A DNA stretch of 64,000 nucleotides from Toxoplasma gondii ME49. Lineage: Eukaryota > Apicomplexa > Conoidasida > Eucoccidiorida > Sarcocystidae. Made by a program: the position numbers and the translations under genes. The stretch is taken from assembly GCF_000006565.2 (NCBI RefSeq), contig NC_031471.1, positions 1,552,661 through 1,616,660 on the forward strand, in the 5' to 3' direction. The stretch's first letter is position 1. Each line of letters starts with the position of its first letter. Below are positions 1 to 13,100 of this stretch, one piece after another. Below the pieces are notes generated by a model that ran no database searches, had not been told where the DNA came from, and worked only from the letters and a program-made list of their open reading frames with translations.

Positions 1-3000
1 GTCAGACTGCCTCGGGTTCCGAGTTTTGAGAGCCGTCCTCCTGCATGAGTTTCATCGTCGATTGGGGGGGTCAACTGAGAGCTGCGTCCTCTAGTTGTGG
101 ACAGACAGGGAGTGTCAATCCGGATACCATGAACGTTCGTTCTGATCGTCTGACGAAGAAGACCTGTATCTTGGGTCTTTGGCAACAGCCTTATGAAAAG
201 AGACACCGTTTTTGGGAGTATTTGTTGAGGGCTGACGCAAAAGAGTGTGCCCGCTGCCGGGAAAACCGGAAGGAACAGCCGTGGCGCGCAGGCTCCTGAA
301 GTCTCATCGAACCCCTGAAAAGCGTTCCCTGGTTGTGGGCGTTTCTGTCGCTGGAGGCGAAAAAGGATATGTAGCTAATAAAGAACCGTCCAGGGTCCCT
401 GGTCATGCATTCCCAATCAAAAAATATTCTCCACGAAGCAGTTTACCACTAAAACCTGGGTTCAGGTTTCAGGCAATACCTCGTATGGAGCAATACGTCG
501 TATGGAGCATCTCTTTTTGGATGCGGGGAGGCACAACGGAAGAAGAAGAGGATATGGAGCTGGAGGTATCTAGCAGACAACGTGACACCGACGCTCTTTC
601 AAGTGGTGCCTTGGATGTTCAGCTGACATCCGCCACGTGCCCCTGTTGAGTTCTGGGGAAGTGAGTCAAGGTGGTTAAAACAAGCACGCATGGTGTACTA
701 CGGACATCGTCATGCACCATTTCCGCCCACTTAGGACAAGCCTCGCACGTAATCCACCCTCGCATTGCCAATAGAAGGCAAACATTCTCAGCGTACGTTC
801 ACCGCGAGGGGTAACAAGCATTCTCTGTGGGGATTTCAACAGAAAGACCCTAGGGTGCCCCTCGGAATAAAAAAGTGACTCTAGTCAGCCGCTGCGGTGG
901 AAACGTTAGGAAAGTCCCTGTGAGTTTCATTTCTACTTCTAGGTTCGAGAAGTAAACCGCATAACATCAGTATTTTGCCGTGAGCATCATCCTCGGCCAT
1001 GCCTCTGAGCTCATTTTCCGAAGCCGGCTCCAGGGACTAGTCCCTTGGATAGTGCATCCGTCTGTTGCTCCGAAGGCTAGGTTGACGGGTGTTGATTGTG
1101 TGAAGTCCTGACGCAATTACACAGCTGTACCTGTTTGCTCCTGTGTCACCAATGTCACCGCTGCCATCACGAAAAACGTACAAAACCAAACACGTAGAGC
1201 CTTATGACGGCGGCGGAGTCAAAGAAATAAAGCGAACGCTAGTGACGTCTCATCCGTCCGAGATGTCTTCACATCAGCATGATCGAAGCACTATCATCTG
1301 TATGCCAGCCAGTAACATCCTGCTAATGCCAGCTATGGGCCGCTGCTGCAAATGCTCAATACTCGATTGATGCACTGAATCGGAGCTACATTACGGAACG
1401 TATTCGCTGACACACAAGAACACACGATCACATGCTTCTGGCGACACGCTGATAGTGTCATCTTGAGTCCTGCATATAACAGGAAATGGGAAAGTGGAGG
1501 AATGTAAGCGTGTGCCGACCACTTACACTCGCCAACCTCCCCGCACAGTATCTACAAAATGCAAGACACGCACCGCCAGACTCAGATGAAAAGAGGCATT
1601 TTGGTCCGGAAATCAAGAACACGGAGGCGACTATCCCTCGTCGTACGTCGGTGGATCCGTTTCCCTCTGTCGCTGTAGCTCAACGATGCAGCGGAGAACA
1701 CGACAACAGGTGTCCGTCCTCTATCAACACTCAAACAGGTCTATGAAAAATCACAACGCTAATACGGTCTGGCAAACGCCTCAAAAAATGACCGGCATGT
1801 CAAAAGTGAGGCACTTGTTTTCGAATAAAACAGAGCTTCTAGATTTGTCGTTTTTTATTCTCGATTTACAGTGGGTTCTTGAACGGCATAGTTGCTGGCG
1901 TGCGCGTGTCTTGGGCGCGACCAGTTTTCCAGGACACGGCAACCTGCACTAACTCGTTTTCGATGTGGTCATGACAACGGTGCAAGATGCCTGGCGTGAC
2001 GCCCTGATCAGGCGAACGGATGTACCATCCAATTTTATCCACGAACAAAACCCGAAGAACCGCCACGTGTCCTCTTCTGGCATATCTAGTGTAACGAAGC
2101 TCTCCGTTTGCTTTGGCGCCAGTTGTCCCCCGCGCTCACTGATTAATAAAAACGGATCCTTGCTTGGAAACACCCATGCAGTAGCCGACGGCGCACACGC
2201 AATCCACCGGGTTCGTTTGCTTTCGTATTGTGCGTTTCCAACGGAAATTGGAGTTAACCAAACTAAGAGGTTCTACAAGCTGTACGCAGGTGTAGTTTCT
2301 CCTGAGCACACCGGATGCACACATTCATGCCCACGGGGATTCTTACCCGATGAAATTCTCCACTTCGTCTCATTTTATGGTCTCTTTTCTTCATGAGAAA
2401 GCCAGCCTGGAAACAGGATGCAAGCACTGTGTCAATTGGTAATATCTTCCTCCCTCACCGCGCTGCCGTCCTTGCGCGAGCATTGTTTCGAGTGAGCGCT
2501 CAAAGGCATTTATTTGGAACACACGACCAAGGGGAAGGCCAGCAGTGAAGAGGGTGGCGAGCGGTAAACCCTCCTCGCCGTTTGTTGACTGGTGTATAGG
2601 TATCCACAACTCCCCCCTCCTTTTTTCTTTTCGTTAGCCCACTTCGCCGGGCGAGTGTTTCCGTTGGCGCCTATTTTAGTCTCCTTCAAATGCATCCAGT
2701 CCGGGTTTCGCTCGTCAAAATGATTCTGCAGTTCCCTGAGAACTAGAGCAGTCGATTGAAAACGGTGGGCGGGTACACACCATGTACGGGGCGCCCCCCT
2801 TTGCGCGTCGACATTGTCTCGCAGTTTTCACCATCTGTGTATCACGTTCTGCCCAATTCACACTGCGTCAAGAACGAAGGCTACGCCCACGCAAAAATGT
2901 TGCTTGACGCTTTTTGTTGGCAGAACGAGACTCCCTGTCGAAGTTACTAGGTGTGCGGCCAATCAGTTTGTATGACACTCCGGAGCTGCGCTCTGCGAAC

Positions 3001-4130
3001 ACGGTCCAGCGCGCTGTACATCCTACTAATGTTCTGTGACCTGGATTTACAGTTTTTATCCTCCTCGTTAGCTCTGCTCATCTTTTTCTTGCAGAATCTG
3101 AATGTCTGCGAGCAAGTGGTCGCGCACCTCCCATGTTGAGCAGCCGACATGTCTGAAGTGTTCATCGTTCAAACCCCCCTCTGGTCTTTCATGCTGTAGT
3201 CCCCGCCAAGCAGGCAGCAATTAACTCCCCTTTGGACGAAGACAGAAAAGAGCTGTGTACTGGTGGGTTTGCTGATTGTCGGCATTAATTATTGCGGGGA
3301 CTCATTTCTGTTTTTCAGTGCTGCAGGGTAACACCGCGCGGGAACTTGAATGCCTCTCAAACCTGGTGATGCCCGCACACGCTGTTCGCCAGCACTTGTA
3401 CCTCCTTTAGTGCCCCCCTTGGGTTTTCTCTCATTTCCGGTCTCCGCGGCTCTGCCAACTTCACTTGCCATCGCCCTGCACATGCCGTGCTTTTGGTAAA
3501 GAACCACGCGTGTTTGGTTGTCTGCTGACGCGGATAAGGAACTCACTTTCGGGTCTTGTCTCTCTTACGGCTTCTGTCGGCAGCAGGTCCGTATCTTACG
3601 CCACTCTACTTTTGGGCACAGGCTGTGTATTTCTGTGTCCCCTTGGTTTCCGATACCAAGTTTAGTTTTGGCGCGTTTCTGATTACGGACGCCGAACCGT
3701 GTCCTGGCGAGTGTTTCCCCAAGTCAGCGTTTTTTTACACGCCCTTGCCTCCATACCCTCAGCCTCTGTTCGTCCGTCGACTCCTGCCCTCCACTAAGAT
3801 TCGTGGGTGCACCCTTCAGGAAACCGTGTCAGTTGCTTCCCGACAACCGAGACGGGGGGCAGAAACCGACAGGGAGGCGGTCCTCGGACCTGCCTTTGGT
3901 CGCCGTGGGCTTGAGCGGTCGTGAGTAACTTGCCAGTTTGCCTGGCTCTGCTAAACGACCAGGGTGGTGAGTCTTCTCTTGTCGACACTGAGACACGTCG
4001 CCGTGTTTCCGCGTGTGACAGAGACCGCTAGCAGCACCGCGGGGTCTCCGCCGGTGACCGTCCGTCTCGGCCACTCGTCAGCGTCTCTCTGTGTCGCGAG
4101 GGTGTGTTGCTTGTTTCGCTCTTGGGGACT
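1..4130. other. Upstream region of SET8, no gene seen
   Basis: I see no reading frame here with protein-like composition; the open frames are short and overlap one another on both strands. The last 700 bases or so become rich in C and T with many GTTTC and TCTC runs, as in coccidian 5' leaders, and probably contain the SET8 transcription start and untranslated leader. A CGTCTCT at 4082-4088 is the reverse complement of AGAGACG, the WGAGACG type of motif reported in T. gondii promoters. It lies only about 45 bases before the start codon, so its role is uncertain. Confidence 0.5.
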
Positions 4131-7100
4131 ATGCCGTTGCGTACTACGGTGTCTCCATCGAGTGCAGAGACAGTTCAACGTGTGGACGGGGATGAACTGG
4201 AGATTACCCTGCAGAACGAGGTGGACGACGAGGCGTCTGCGAACATGGCAAGCGCGCGCTCAGCACTCAGTCGGGCCGAACCGGGATCGGGGAGCTGTGG
4301 CTCGCCCTACGCAGCAGACGCGGCTGAGAGGCAGTCACGAGCGTCTCTGTCAATCGGCGACGACTCCACCAGGAAGGAAGGACTGACACAGGTGGGGGTA
4401 GGACCGGAAGAAAAGGGGATGCAAGAGGCGACGGCGCCGCTGCAGCCTTGGGGTCGCGGACTCTCTGAGTCGCGTCCCCCGATGAACCGCGATGGCATCG
4501 CTACTATCTCCGCAACTGTCGCCTCTCTCTCGGTTTCTCCGGAAGATGGCACATTCTCAACCGGTCCTCGAAACGTTGCAGGCGAACGGGCCAACACGTC
4601 GAGCTACCTGACCGCTAGTGACGTAGGTGGATGTCTCCTTTCGCAGGGCCTGAAAGACAAGCACGAGGGAACGAGCTCCGTAGCTGCACTGACTTTGGTA
4701 GATGGTGGTGCTGCGTCTCTGCGGAGCGTTCGCGCAGCTGCCAAGAGTCTCGTCCGCTGCTCAGGCAGACAGCTCGCTTCCTCCTCGAGGACGCCAGCAG
4801 GTACCAAGGCAGAAGGGGTGTCGTGGCCGAGTGCGCCTCCAGGCCATGCGGGCGAGTTGGCTGAGAACGCAGGACCTACCCAAGATGTTCCAGGCCCCCT
4901 TGATTACGCCGCGGGTGTTGGGGAGCCCTGTGAGCTGAGCACCCGTGGAGACGAATCAAGTGAAGCCTCCGCGCCATCCTGCTTTGGTGTGCTCTGCGCC
5001 GAGGGCGCTTCCGAGACGGGTGCGCTACGCGAGAAGAATGCGAAGATGAAAGACAGGCGAGTGAACGTGCCCCCGACTGACAAGGCCTCCCCGCAGAGCA
5101 GTCTGGTTAAAAAACGGACCAAGGCGTCCGGCGCTGTCTCGGTCTGTTCAGGGAGGTCGCCATGTCTCGCGTCGCTCTCCCGGGGGAACGACGCAACGAA
5201 GAAGCGGCAAGGGACAACCAGTCCCCTGCCGGTCCGGCGGGTTGCGTGCAAACGGCCGTCGGTTCCCAAGTGCCGGAAAGGCGCATCTGCTGCGGGACGC
5301 CGCGGAAGAGAAGAAGATGACTGCGACCGCCAGTTTTTGCGCGGGCAAGTGAAGAGAGCCAGACGTAACATGGGGGACGGTCAGGCCTCGGCAGCTCTGT
5401 CGTCTCATCACCCCACGCTGTCGCCCTTTCAGCGGTCGCGAGCTCACAACAGTCCTTACCATTGGCTACCTCTTCCGCACTCGTCCGGGAGCGCTGTGGC
5501 GGGCCGCGGGAGCCTGGGGGGGCACTGCGGGTGTGGAGGAGTGTCGGGGGGCGCGACCGGCGGGCGGAGTGGCGGACTGAGTGAGAGAGTGAGGCGACTG
5601 GTGGAGCAAACGATGTCGGAGAAGCATCGAGTCGTTTGGATCGACAGGGGGGAGGCCAAGGGATTTCTGCCCCTGCCCGGCATGCAAGAGGAACGCGTCT
5701 ACCTTGTCTGGACGGAGAAAGGAATCGACATTCTCGTCGACGTCCAGGTCAGGCGCTCATAGTTATATAGAGTCGAGTGACGGAACCGCAAACCGGTTCC
5801 TACAGGGGATGGGAGGGGAGACGGGTGCTCAGCTCTCAACTGGACCGCAGTCAAACCACGCACGCGCATCTCCATGTCACTTAACTCATCTGTTTAAGGA
5901 ATCCTTTGTCTATAGGTTGTACTGCTATATCAAAATGAAAATGTGCAGCAATATATTATGTATCATGTAGTCGAGTAGTCATCCTTGCATGACCCATATA
6001 ACTACGTCTGTTGCACGTCCTAAAGGATATAGAAGAACAAGATTAAAATCACCTCATATATTTTCATTTTTGTTCGTCTTACAGCCAGCCAAATAGGCAC
6101 CTAACCAACATAAGATCTTAGTACGTGCAGGAAAGGCAATCATACTCGTCATAGCTGAGAAGTATGATCGTGTGTCGACTATCAGACCGACGGTTATCCT
6201 CCATCCTCTTAGAGCATTTGTTTTCCGACAATCCCTTTCTTGCTCGAGGCGCCCGTTCCTCAAACGACTCTTCACTTTGGACCAACGACGGATGTAAATG
6301 AACTTTTACGTCTGCTGCTTTGGCCTCATGCCCCGATGGCATAATTGCTGGTGCGTTGCTTTGTATGCTGCTGTCGTCCCTCTCCAGGCTTATATTCCGT
6401 GGACGCACTGTCCCGTTCTGATGCAGACCAAGTACCGCCGGAATCAAATTCCGTTCCTTATTCTCTCGTCAACCTCCCTGGCTCTCCTTTTCTCTCATGT
6501 TTGTCGGCGAAACGCGACGGCAGTGTTTCGTCTGCCACTCGCGCGGACTCCCCAGGCGTACCGTAAGCATGTGCTGAATCTTCTGAGGACAGGCGAGGCT
6601 GAGAAGCGGTCGGTTCAGTGTTCCAAAAGCCAAAGGCGGCGGTCGCCGTGTTCCTCACCATCTCCGAATGCACGGACCAAGACGGCTTTCCCACAAGGAG
6701 ACAAGTCACCGCAGCTAGCAGACGCTGCATCGGCAAGCGTTGGCGACTCTTCAGACGCCCCGGGCAACAGCCCTTCTGCTTCTCGTTCTGCGTCTTCTCC
6801 TCCTCCCCACTCGTCAACGGCTTCAGAAGAGCAGGCAACCCACTCAACATCCTCGTCCGTTTCTGCTGCTTGTGTGTCGCTACCGGACGAAGGTCGCGAC
6901 GCGAAGGTGACCGGCGACCAGAATCGGCCTGTGTCTCTGCCTTCCTCGCTGACTGCCGCTTCCTCGCTCGCTTCTTCTGTTGGCTCCTCTTCTCCCAGTC
7001 AAGCAGAGAGCCCGCCGCTGGAGAACGCGCTCTGCACCAGTGTGAACGAAAATAACGAAAAGTCGGCGAGCGTAGAAGTTGTGGCCGAAGGCTCGGCTGA

Positions 7101-10100
7101 CCAGAAGGGGCAGGACCAGCAGACGAAAGGCGAGAAGGACGCCGAACGGAGGGACTCCAACGCTGTGTGTGTTGGTGGCATCTGTGCTGCACCGCGAGAA
7201 AGAGCTGCGGCAGGCACCGTGGAATCCAGCGTGACCCAAACACTACGGGATGAAACAATCTCACCTGTCATGCGAGAAACAGAGCAGGCGCACGGTTTGG
7301 CTGCCACCGAAGCAGAGACAAAACAGGAAGCGGGAACAGGGAACGGGGAGCATGCGACCTCTGCGAACATCCGTAGCAACGACCACGAACAAGGAACCAC
7401 AGAATCCCCAGCAATCCCTCATTCCTCGCCTTGTGGCGGGGACCAGCCTGCGTCTCATTCTGCGACCGCTTGGTCTAGTGGGTCTCCGTCGCCTGGCGAT
7501 CGCGGGTATTTGCACGGCTCTCCAGGAGCCTCAAAGGACGGCTCGATGAGCAGCATTGATGCTGATGCAGCATCGCCTTCACTTCAGGATAGAGGCGAAG
7601 AAGAGGCGGAAGATGCTCTCGACGAAGACTTGTTTTGGGCCAACGGCGGGAAGAAAGGGTGCCCACTAACCGCCGTTGATATGCGCGACTTCTACTGCTG
7701 CTCTCAAGGCAAAGTGATCGGTGAGGATTACATTTACTTTCGGCAGTATCTGCCCGATGACGAGGGCGCCGACATTTACGATTTAAATGTATCGGTGCGC
7801 AAGCGACCTAAGAAGTTGTTGCTCAAGAAGTCGCGAGCGTTCGCGAACGGCGGCTACAGCGCAGGGGCCAGCGCGTTAAGACGAGAGGACAGAGACAGCT
7901 CCCCGCCTTCGTTTCTCACCAAGCGGTCGTCCTTTGCCGCTTCCTCGTCTCTCGCGTCCGACAACTTCGCCGGGACTGGCTCTGGCAGTGGAGATGTCTC
8001 TGTCCACGACTCGGTCCATGGAGAAAACGGGCCTTTCGGTGTAGGCAAGGCACATGCCGCTGGGGACGGTGAGGGAGGCGAAATCGAGTTGGAGGCGCCT
8101 GGGGTAGTAGAAGACGTGAACAAAGACCAGGGGGCTTGCGGAGGCGCAGGTGGGCGCGGCCAGGCTAACAAGCATCACCCCGCCCACCTGCTGCGACTCC
8201 TGATGGCGCCGAACAAAGGCCGCTCCGAAGCAGACGAAGCCGGAACGAAGGAGGCACAGAAGGCGGATGGCAATGGTCGGGGAGGTGCATCAGGGTGTAA
8301 AAACTGGACCTACGTCGACGACTACGAAGACGACGGCATGGACCCAGCCCTCGACCTCCCTTACTCTTTCACCTCCGAAGTTCGGGTGCTCCTGGGTCTC
8401 GCGCCGAGCCCGACGCCTCACAGATGCAAGTACGACCACCCACAGAAGCGCGGGAGAAAAAGAGCCGAGGCTCTGCTGCGTCTCTCAAACATATCCTGTG
8501 GCAGTCGGACAAATAATGGTTTTTTCTGTTTTTTCTGTTGCGTCCAGCATGTCTTTGGCGAGTCACCGCGTATCGGGAGCTGTCCAGCGCCGGTTTCGAA
8601 TTTATCAATGCTCCCCCGACGGCGAGCGTCGGGAGGAGGAGGTCGACCCTTTCGAGTCCGCGCTGCCGTCATTGCAGGGTGCGGCATCTGACGACGAAGA
8701 TGAAGAGAAGGAAGAGACAAGCGAGGAGCGGGCGGACGACGAGAAGGAGAACGAGAAGACGGAGAACAAGCACTGGAAGGACCGAGGGACGTGCAGCGTG
8801 AAGGGGGGGGAGCAGGGGGAGAAGGCGAGGGACGAGACGCCAGTCAAGAGTGAGAGAGGTTCGAGGTCTCCGACGCTGCCAGAAGACCGGAAGGAAACGG
8901 GTGACGGGAGCCTGAAGAGAGAGAAAGGCGACGCATCCGGTAACGTCGCTTCTCTAACCGAGAATGCACTGGACGAGAAGCCACCTCCGGCTTCCGTTTC
9001 CCTCCCTGCGGGTCGTGCAGAAGAACGCATACCGAGCCTGGAGGATGGTGGGAAGAAAGGCACAGAAGAGAGGGGCAAAAAGGAATCGTGTGTTGGAGAG
9101 ACGGACGACGCGACCGAAAAGACAAGACATAGCAAAGACCACGACGGTGGGGAGGCGACCGCTGTCGCGGAGAAGAAGGAACAGGGACTGGAGGAGCAGG
9201 ACGGCAACGAAGAGGAGAGTGGCGGGCAGAGCCGCTCCAAGGCTTCCTCAGAGCACGACGATTCAGAAGTCAACAGCGACGATGACGGCCCAAAAGGAAA
9301 GGCGCGAAATAAGTCACCGTCCTTTGCACTTTCTTCCCACGACCTCCCTAACGGAAGCTTAGCTGAAGTCGACTATCCAACCGAGTTCAGTCAGTTCCGG
9401 GAGTCTGACCGAATCCGCATTTACGACAAGACGTTTCTTTCGCGAGCGCTACAGCTGATTGTCGATGTCGCCATCGTTTCCAGAGGGTAGGAATCAAAAG
9501 GCCTCACAGCTCCAGCACCGTGTATCCGGCAAAGCCGTCATCACGTCCATCTGGCGACACACTGTACGTTTGCATTTCGTAGGTGGCTGTGTCACTACAG
9601 AATCTCTGAAAACCCTCTGATTTCACAGTACCGATCCAGCACCATTCGTTTTAGTTAAAGCATTCACTACTTGACTTATGTGATGACGCTCTCTTACTCC
9701 TTTACTCGACAGGAGACAAGTTTGCACTTTGTGTGCTTCCTCGGTTCCTGTTGTTTCGCAGCGCGGACCTGTCCGCTGTGAACGTCGCCCAGTACGCGCC
9801 GAACCTCTTTTGGAACATCATCCGGTTCAGTCGAGGCAACAAGGACATCGACGAAGTCGTGCGGACGATCGCTCCCTCCGTGACCTCGCTGCGGAGCGCC
9901 CGAGGACGGCGAAAGAGAGGCGAAATGGAAAACTCGTCTTTTCTTTCTTTAGCTGCAGGGAGGTTCAGCGCCTCGCGACGAACTGGGGAGTTTCTGCGGG
10001 ACGCGCAGGCTCCCTCTCGGTGGCTGAAGAGGAGCAAAACGGGGCAGGACGACGGTGCCTTCTGTCTGGAGACATGGCTGGCAGGCGCCGGGGACGACGC

Positions 10101-13100
10101 AGCAGGCGGCGAGCGCGGACGAGACCGAGAAGGCGCAGCCGACAAGGCGAAACAAAGGGAAGAGAGGCGCCAAAAGGAACTCGAGGAACGGTTCGAGGAA
10201 ATGAAGGTCGAGTTCGAAGAGAAGGCACAACGGATGATGTACGTACCGACGCGTTAGTCGCGCAAAAGGGGGACAAACGATATCGGCCTCAAGCCTCGCG
10301 GCAGTGACCCTCCTAGGTCACCGAACAGCTTTTCAGGGGCTTGAAAGTCTCCACATGTTCCTGGCCACAAACATTTGCAGTTTGTATAAATAAATGTATC
10401 TGCACTTTTGCATATGAATTAGGGAAGAGCGAGAGGGTTGGAGCGGCTACTGCCGAAAGGCCGGCGGGAGGCACGGTCCCTATGGCAGCAAGTTGTGGGT
10501 CAGGATCTTTTTGCCAGTTTGGAGAAACGAGCACATGTATGTACCGCTGACTTTGTGTTTTCCTCACTGTTCATGGAATATCAGTCATATCACAACTGAA
10601 CAGCGAGACTTCCTGTTACGCATTATAAAATGAGATTCCTCAAAACTGAAGTGGAATAACATGAGAACTGTACAGCTCGGGGTTCAAAGGTCAGTCATTC
10701 AACGGGGGAGCGTTCTGGACACCGCGAGGGCCAGAAAAGTGCGATTCTTTGCCACAGCGTTTCAATTTGCGATTTGTCCCGTTGGTTGTCGCTTTTTTCT
10801 CGTACGATACTGCATGCGACGCAATCCAGGCATTCGGTCCTTGTCTTGCCGCAGCGCGCGTCGAGCCGCCCTAACAGGCGAAATTTACAGCGACGGGAAA
10901 GGGTCAAAGAAGCCGCGTGTGCCGTCGTTGCCAGAGAATGATGACGACGCGCTCATCGAGATCATTATCGATCCAGAACAAGGCATCCTCAAGTAAGGTT
11001 CTACTGTCCGGTCTCGTCTTTGCATGCGTCCACGTTTCTTGCTTCTTTCTTTCTAATCTGGGTTTGTCTCTTGAGTCGCTCTCCTTTGTTGCCTGTCGTC
11101 CCACTCACCGGCTTCAGCATGTCGTCGTTCTCCCGCTGTCGCTGTGGTCGCGCCCTGCCTTCTTCATGTGTTCTTCCTCCAAATGTGGGGACCTTCCGAA
11201 TGCGTTTCGTTCTGTTCTGGCGCTCGTCACTCGGTTTTTCTCTTTGTTGTGTTTCCCTCTGTTCCGTCCGAAGGTGGCCTCTATCCGTGATGAGCATCCG
11301 GCAGCGGACCGTGATCTACCAGGAGTGTCTCCGACGCGATTTGACGGCTTGTATTCACCTCACCAAAGTCCCTGGGAAAGGTCGCGCTGTCTTTGCGGCA
11401 GACACTATTCTCAAAGACGACTTTGTTGTCGGTAAGAAGGCGCCTTCCGAACCACCTAACCAATAGACTGGGACAAAGACCCTACTACCCTGTCCTCCGT
11501 ACAAAGCCGGTGTCAACAGCGTAATGATCACATGCAGACCCGTAAAAGTCACGAGTCCGATTGGTAGGAGATACCCCCAAAATCGCACTGTGAAGTCATG
11601 TAACAATCGACCGGGGCAAAGTCGTCATTCAGCACATAAAGATCATACCTGGTCACTGCCCACAACCACGCGTTCCGGTCTCGATGGTTAACATAAGGGA
11701 ACGCGGTATTTCGCTCGAGAGCAGGTTGACACTTTCCACGTCCTCGTCGTTGGTTGCACTTTCTTGCGTCATCTTTCATCTCCCCGGCTCTCGCCGGTGT
11801 CCGTCTCATCCCCGTTATCCCGGTGTCTACCCCGTGGGAATCTTGTTCTTCGGTGTATACGCTCGTGCTTCTGCTTCTCTCGCCGCTGCCCCGCTTGTAG
11901 TAACCTTTGCTTTCCGCGTCTGTTCGCCGGCGAGTGAGGCATTGTTGAGGTCGCTCGGTAAGTTCTGTTGCGTGAACGCTCGTCTCTCCCGGAGTCTAGG
12001 GGGTCGGAGTTTGCTGTGACCGTTCTTCTTTTGTCGATAAATCTAGAGCGCTCGCAAGAGGCGTCTTTCGCCTCCTGTGTTCACTCCCACAGTGTCTTGT
12101 TCTCCTCAGTACAAAGAAGCGAAACCGAAACGCGTTGTCTGACGAGCAGTGCTCTTCGACTTTTCCCCGCGTGTCGCGTGGTTGTCTGTTGCAGAGTATA
12201 AAGGCGAACTGTGTTCCGAGCGAGAGGCCCGCGAGCGAGAGCAGAGGTACAACCGGTCCAAAGTTCCGATGGGGTAGGCGATAACAGACGAAAAATAGCT
12301 GAGAACAACCGACAAACAGGAGGTGAAACCGGAGACGCGAGTGGTGAGGCAACCACGGGACACACAGCAACGAACATCAAGATGCCGAGAGAGAAGGTAG
12401 AGACTCCAGAGTCAGCGAGAGGCACCGAAGCATTTCGATTGTGATGCGCGCCAGGACTGAGCTTTGTCAGAGCTCCATGCGTCCCCTGGAGCGTCTGTGG
12501 GTGTCTTGCGTTCCTCTTCGTCTCTAGGAGCTTCATGTTCTACTTCAAAAACGGGTCTCGGATGATGGCCATCGACGCAACCGACGAGAAACAAGACTTT
12601 GGACCCGCTCGCCTTATCAACCACTCTCGACGAAATCCAAATATGACCCCCCGCGTACGGTGCCTGAAACATATTACGCACTCATAAGCCGTATATTTGC
12701 TCAAGTGAAGTGATTCAAGTCTTATTGTGCCAAATTTACTTTTGTGCGCGCGTGCACATTTATATGGGCATTCCATAATGGATAGAACGATAGATAGATG
12801 GATCGATAGGTGTATCTACGTATGGAGTTGTAAAGGCTTATGCGCAAGGAAGTGGATAGAGGAAGCCTCGAAGCAGTGCCACTGGGTGTTCGTGTGTTGT
12901 AAGTTTGTCTCTATCTGACGGGCAAGGGTGACGATTTCAATGAATTGTTTTTTATCTAGTTACATTTTTTCATTTGTAATTCGGTAAATGGCAAGATTTG
13001 AACTTGCATTTTTATACTGCGAAGCGAGGCCATGTGTTGGCGAGGTCCAGAGATATCTTGGTGCATGTGTGTGTGTTTGGATACCGGATCCAATTTAGGG

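Noticed and set aside
3556..3924. Frame before SET8 with hydrophobic start
   Set aside because: Probably 5' leader sequence of SET8; no coding character beyond pyrimidine bias.
6298..6426. Hydrophobic N-terminus that looks like a signal peptide
   Set aside because: It lies inside the SET8 intron between phase-matched sites at 5747 and 6427; the start is probably not used.
8605..9273. 222-codon Ser-rich minus-strand frame
   Set aside because: It is the reverse shadow of SET8 exon 3; Glu/Asp codons read as Ser on the other strand.
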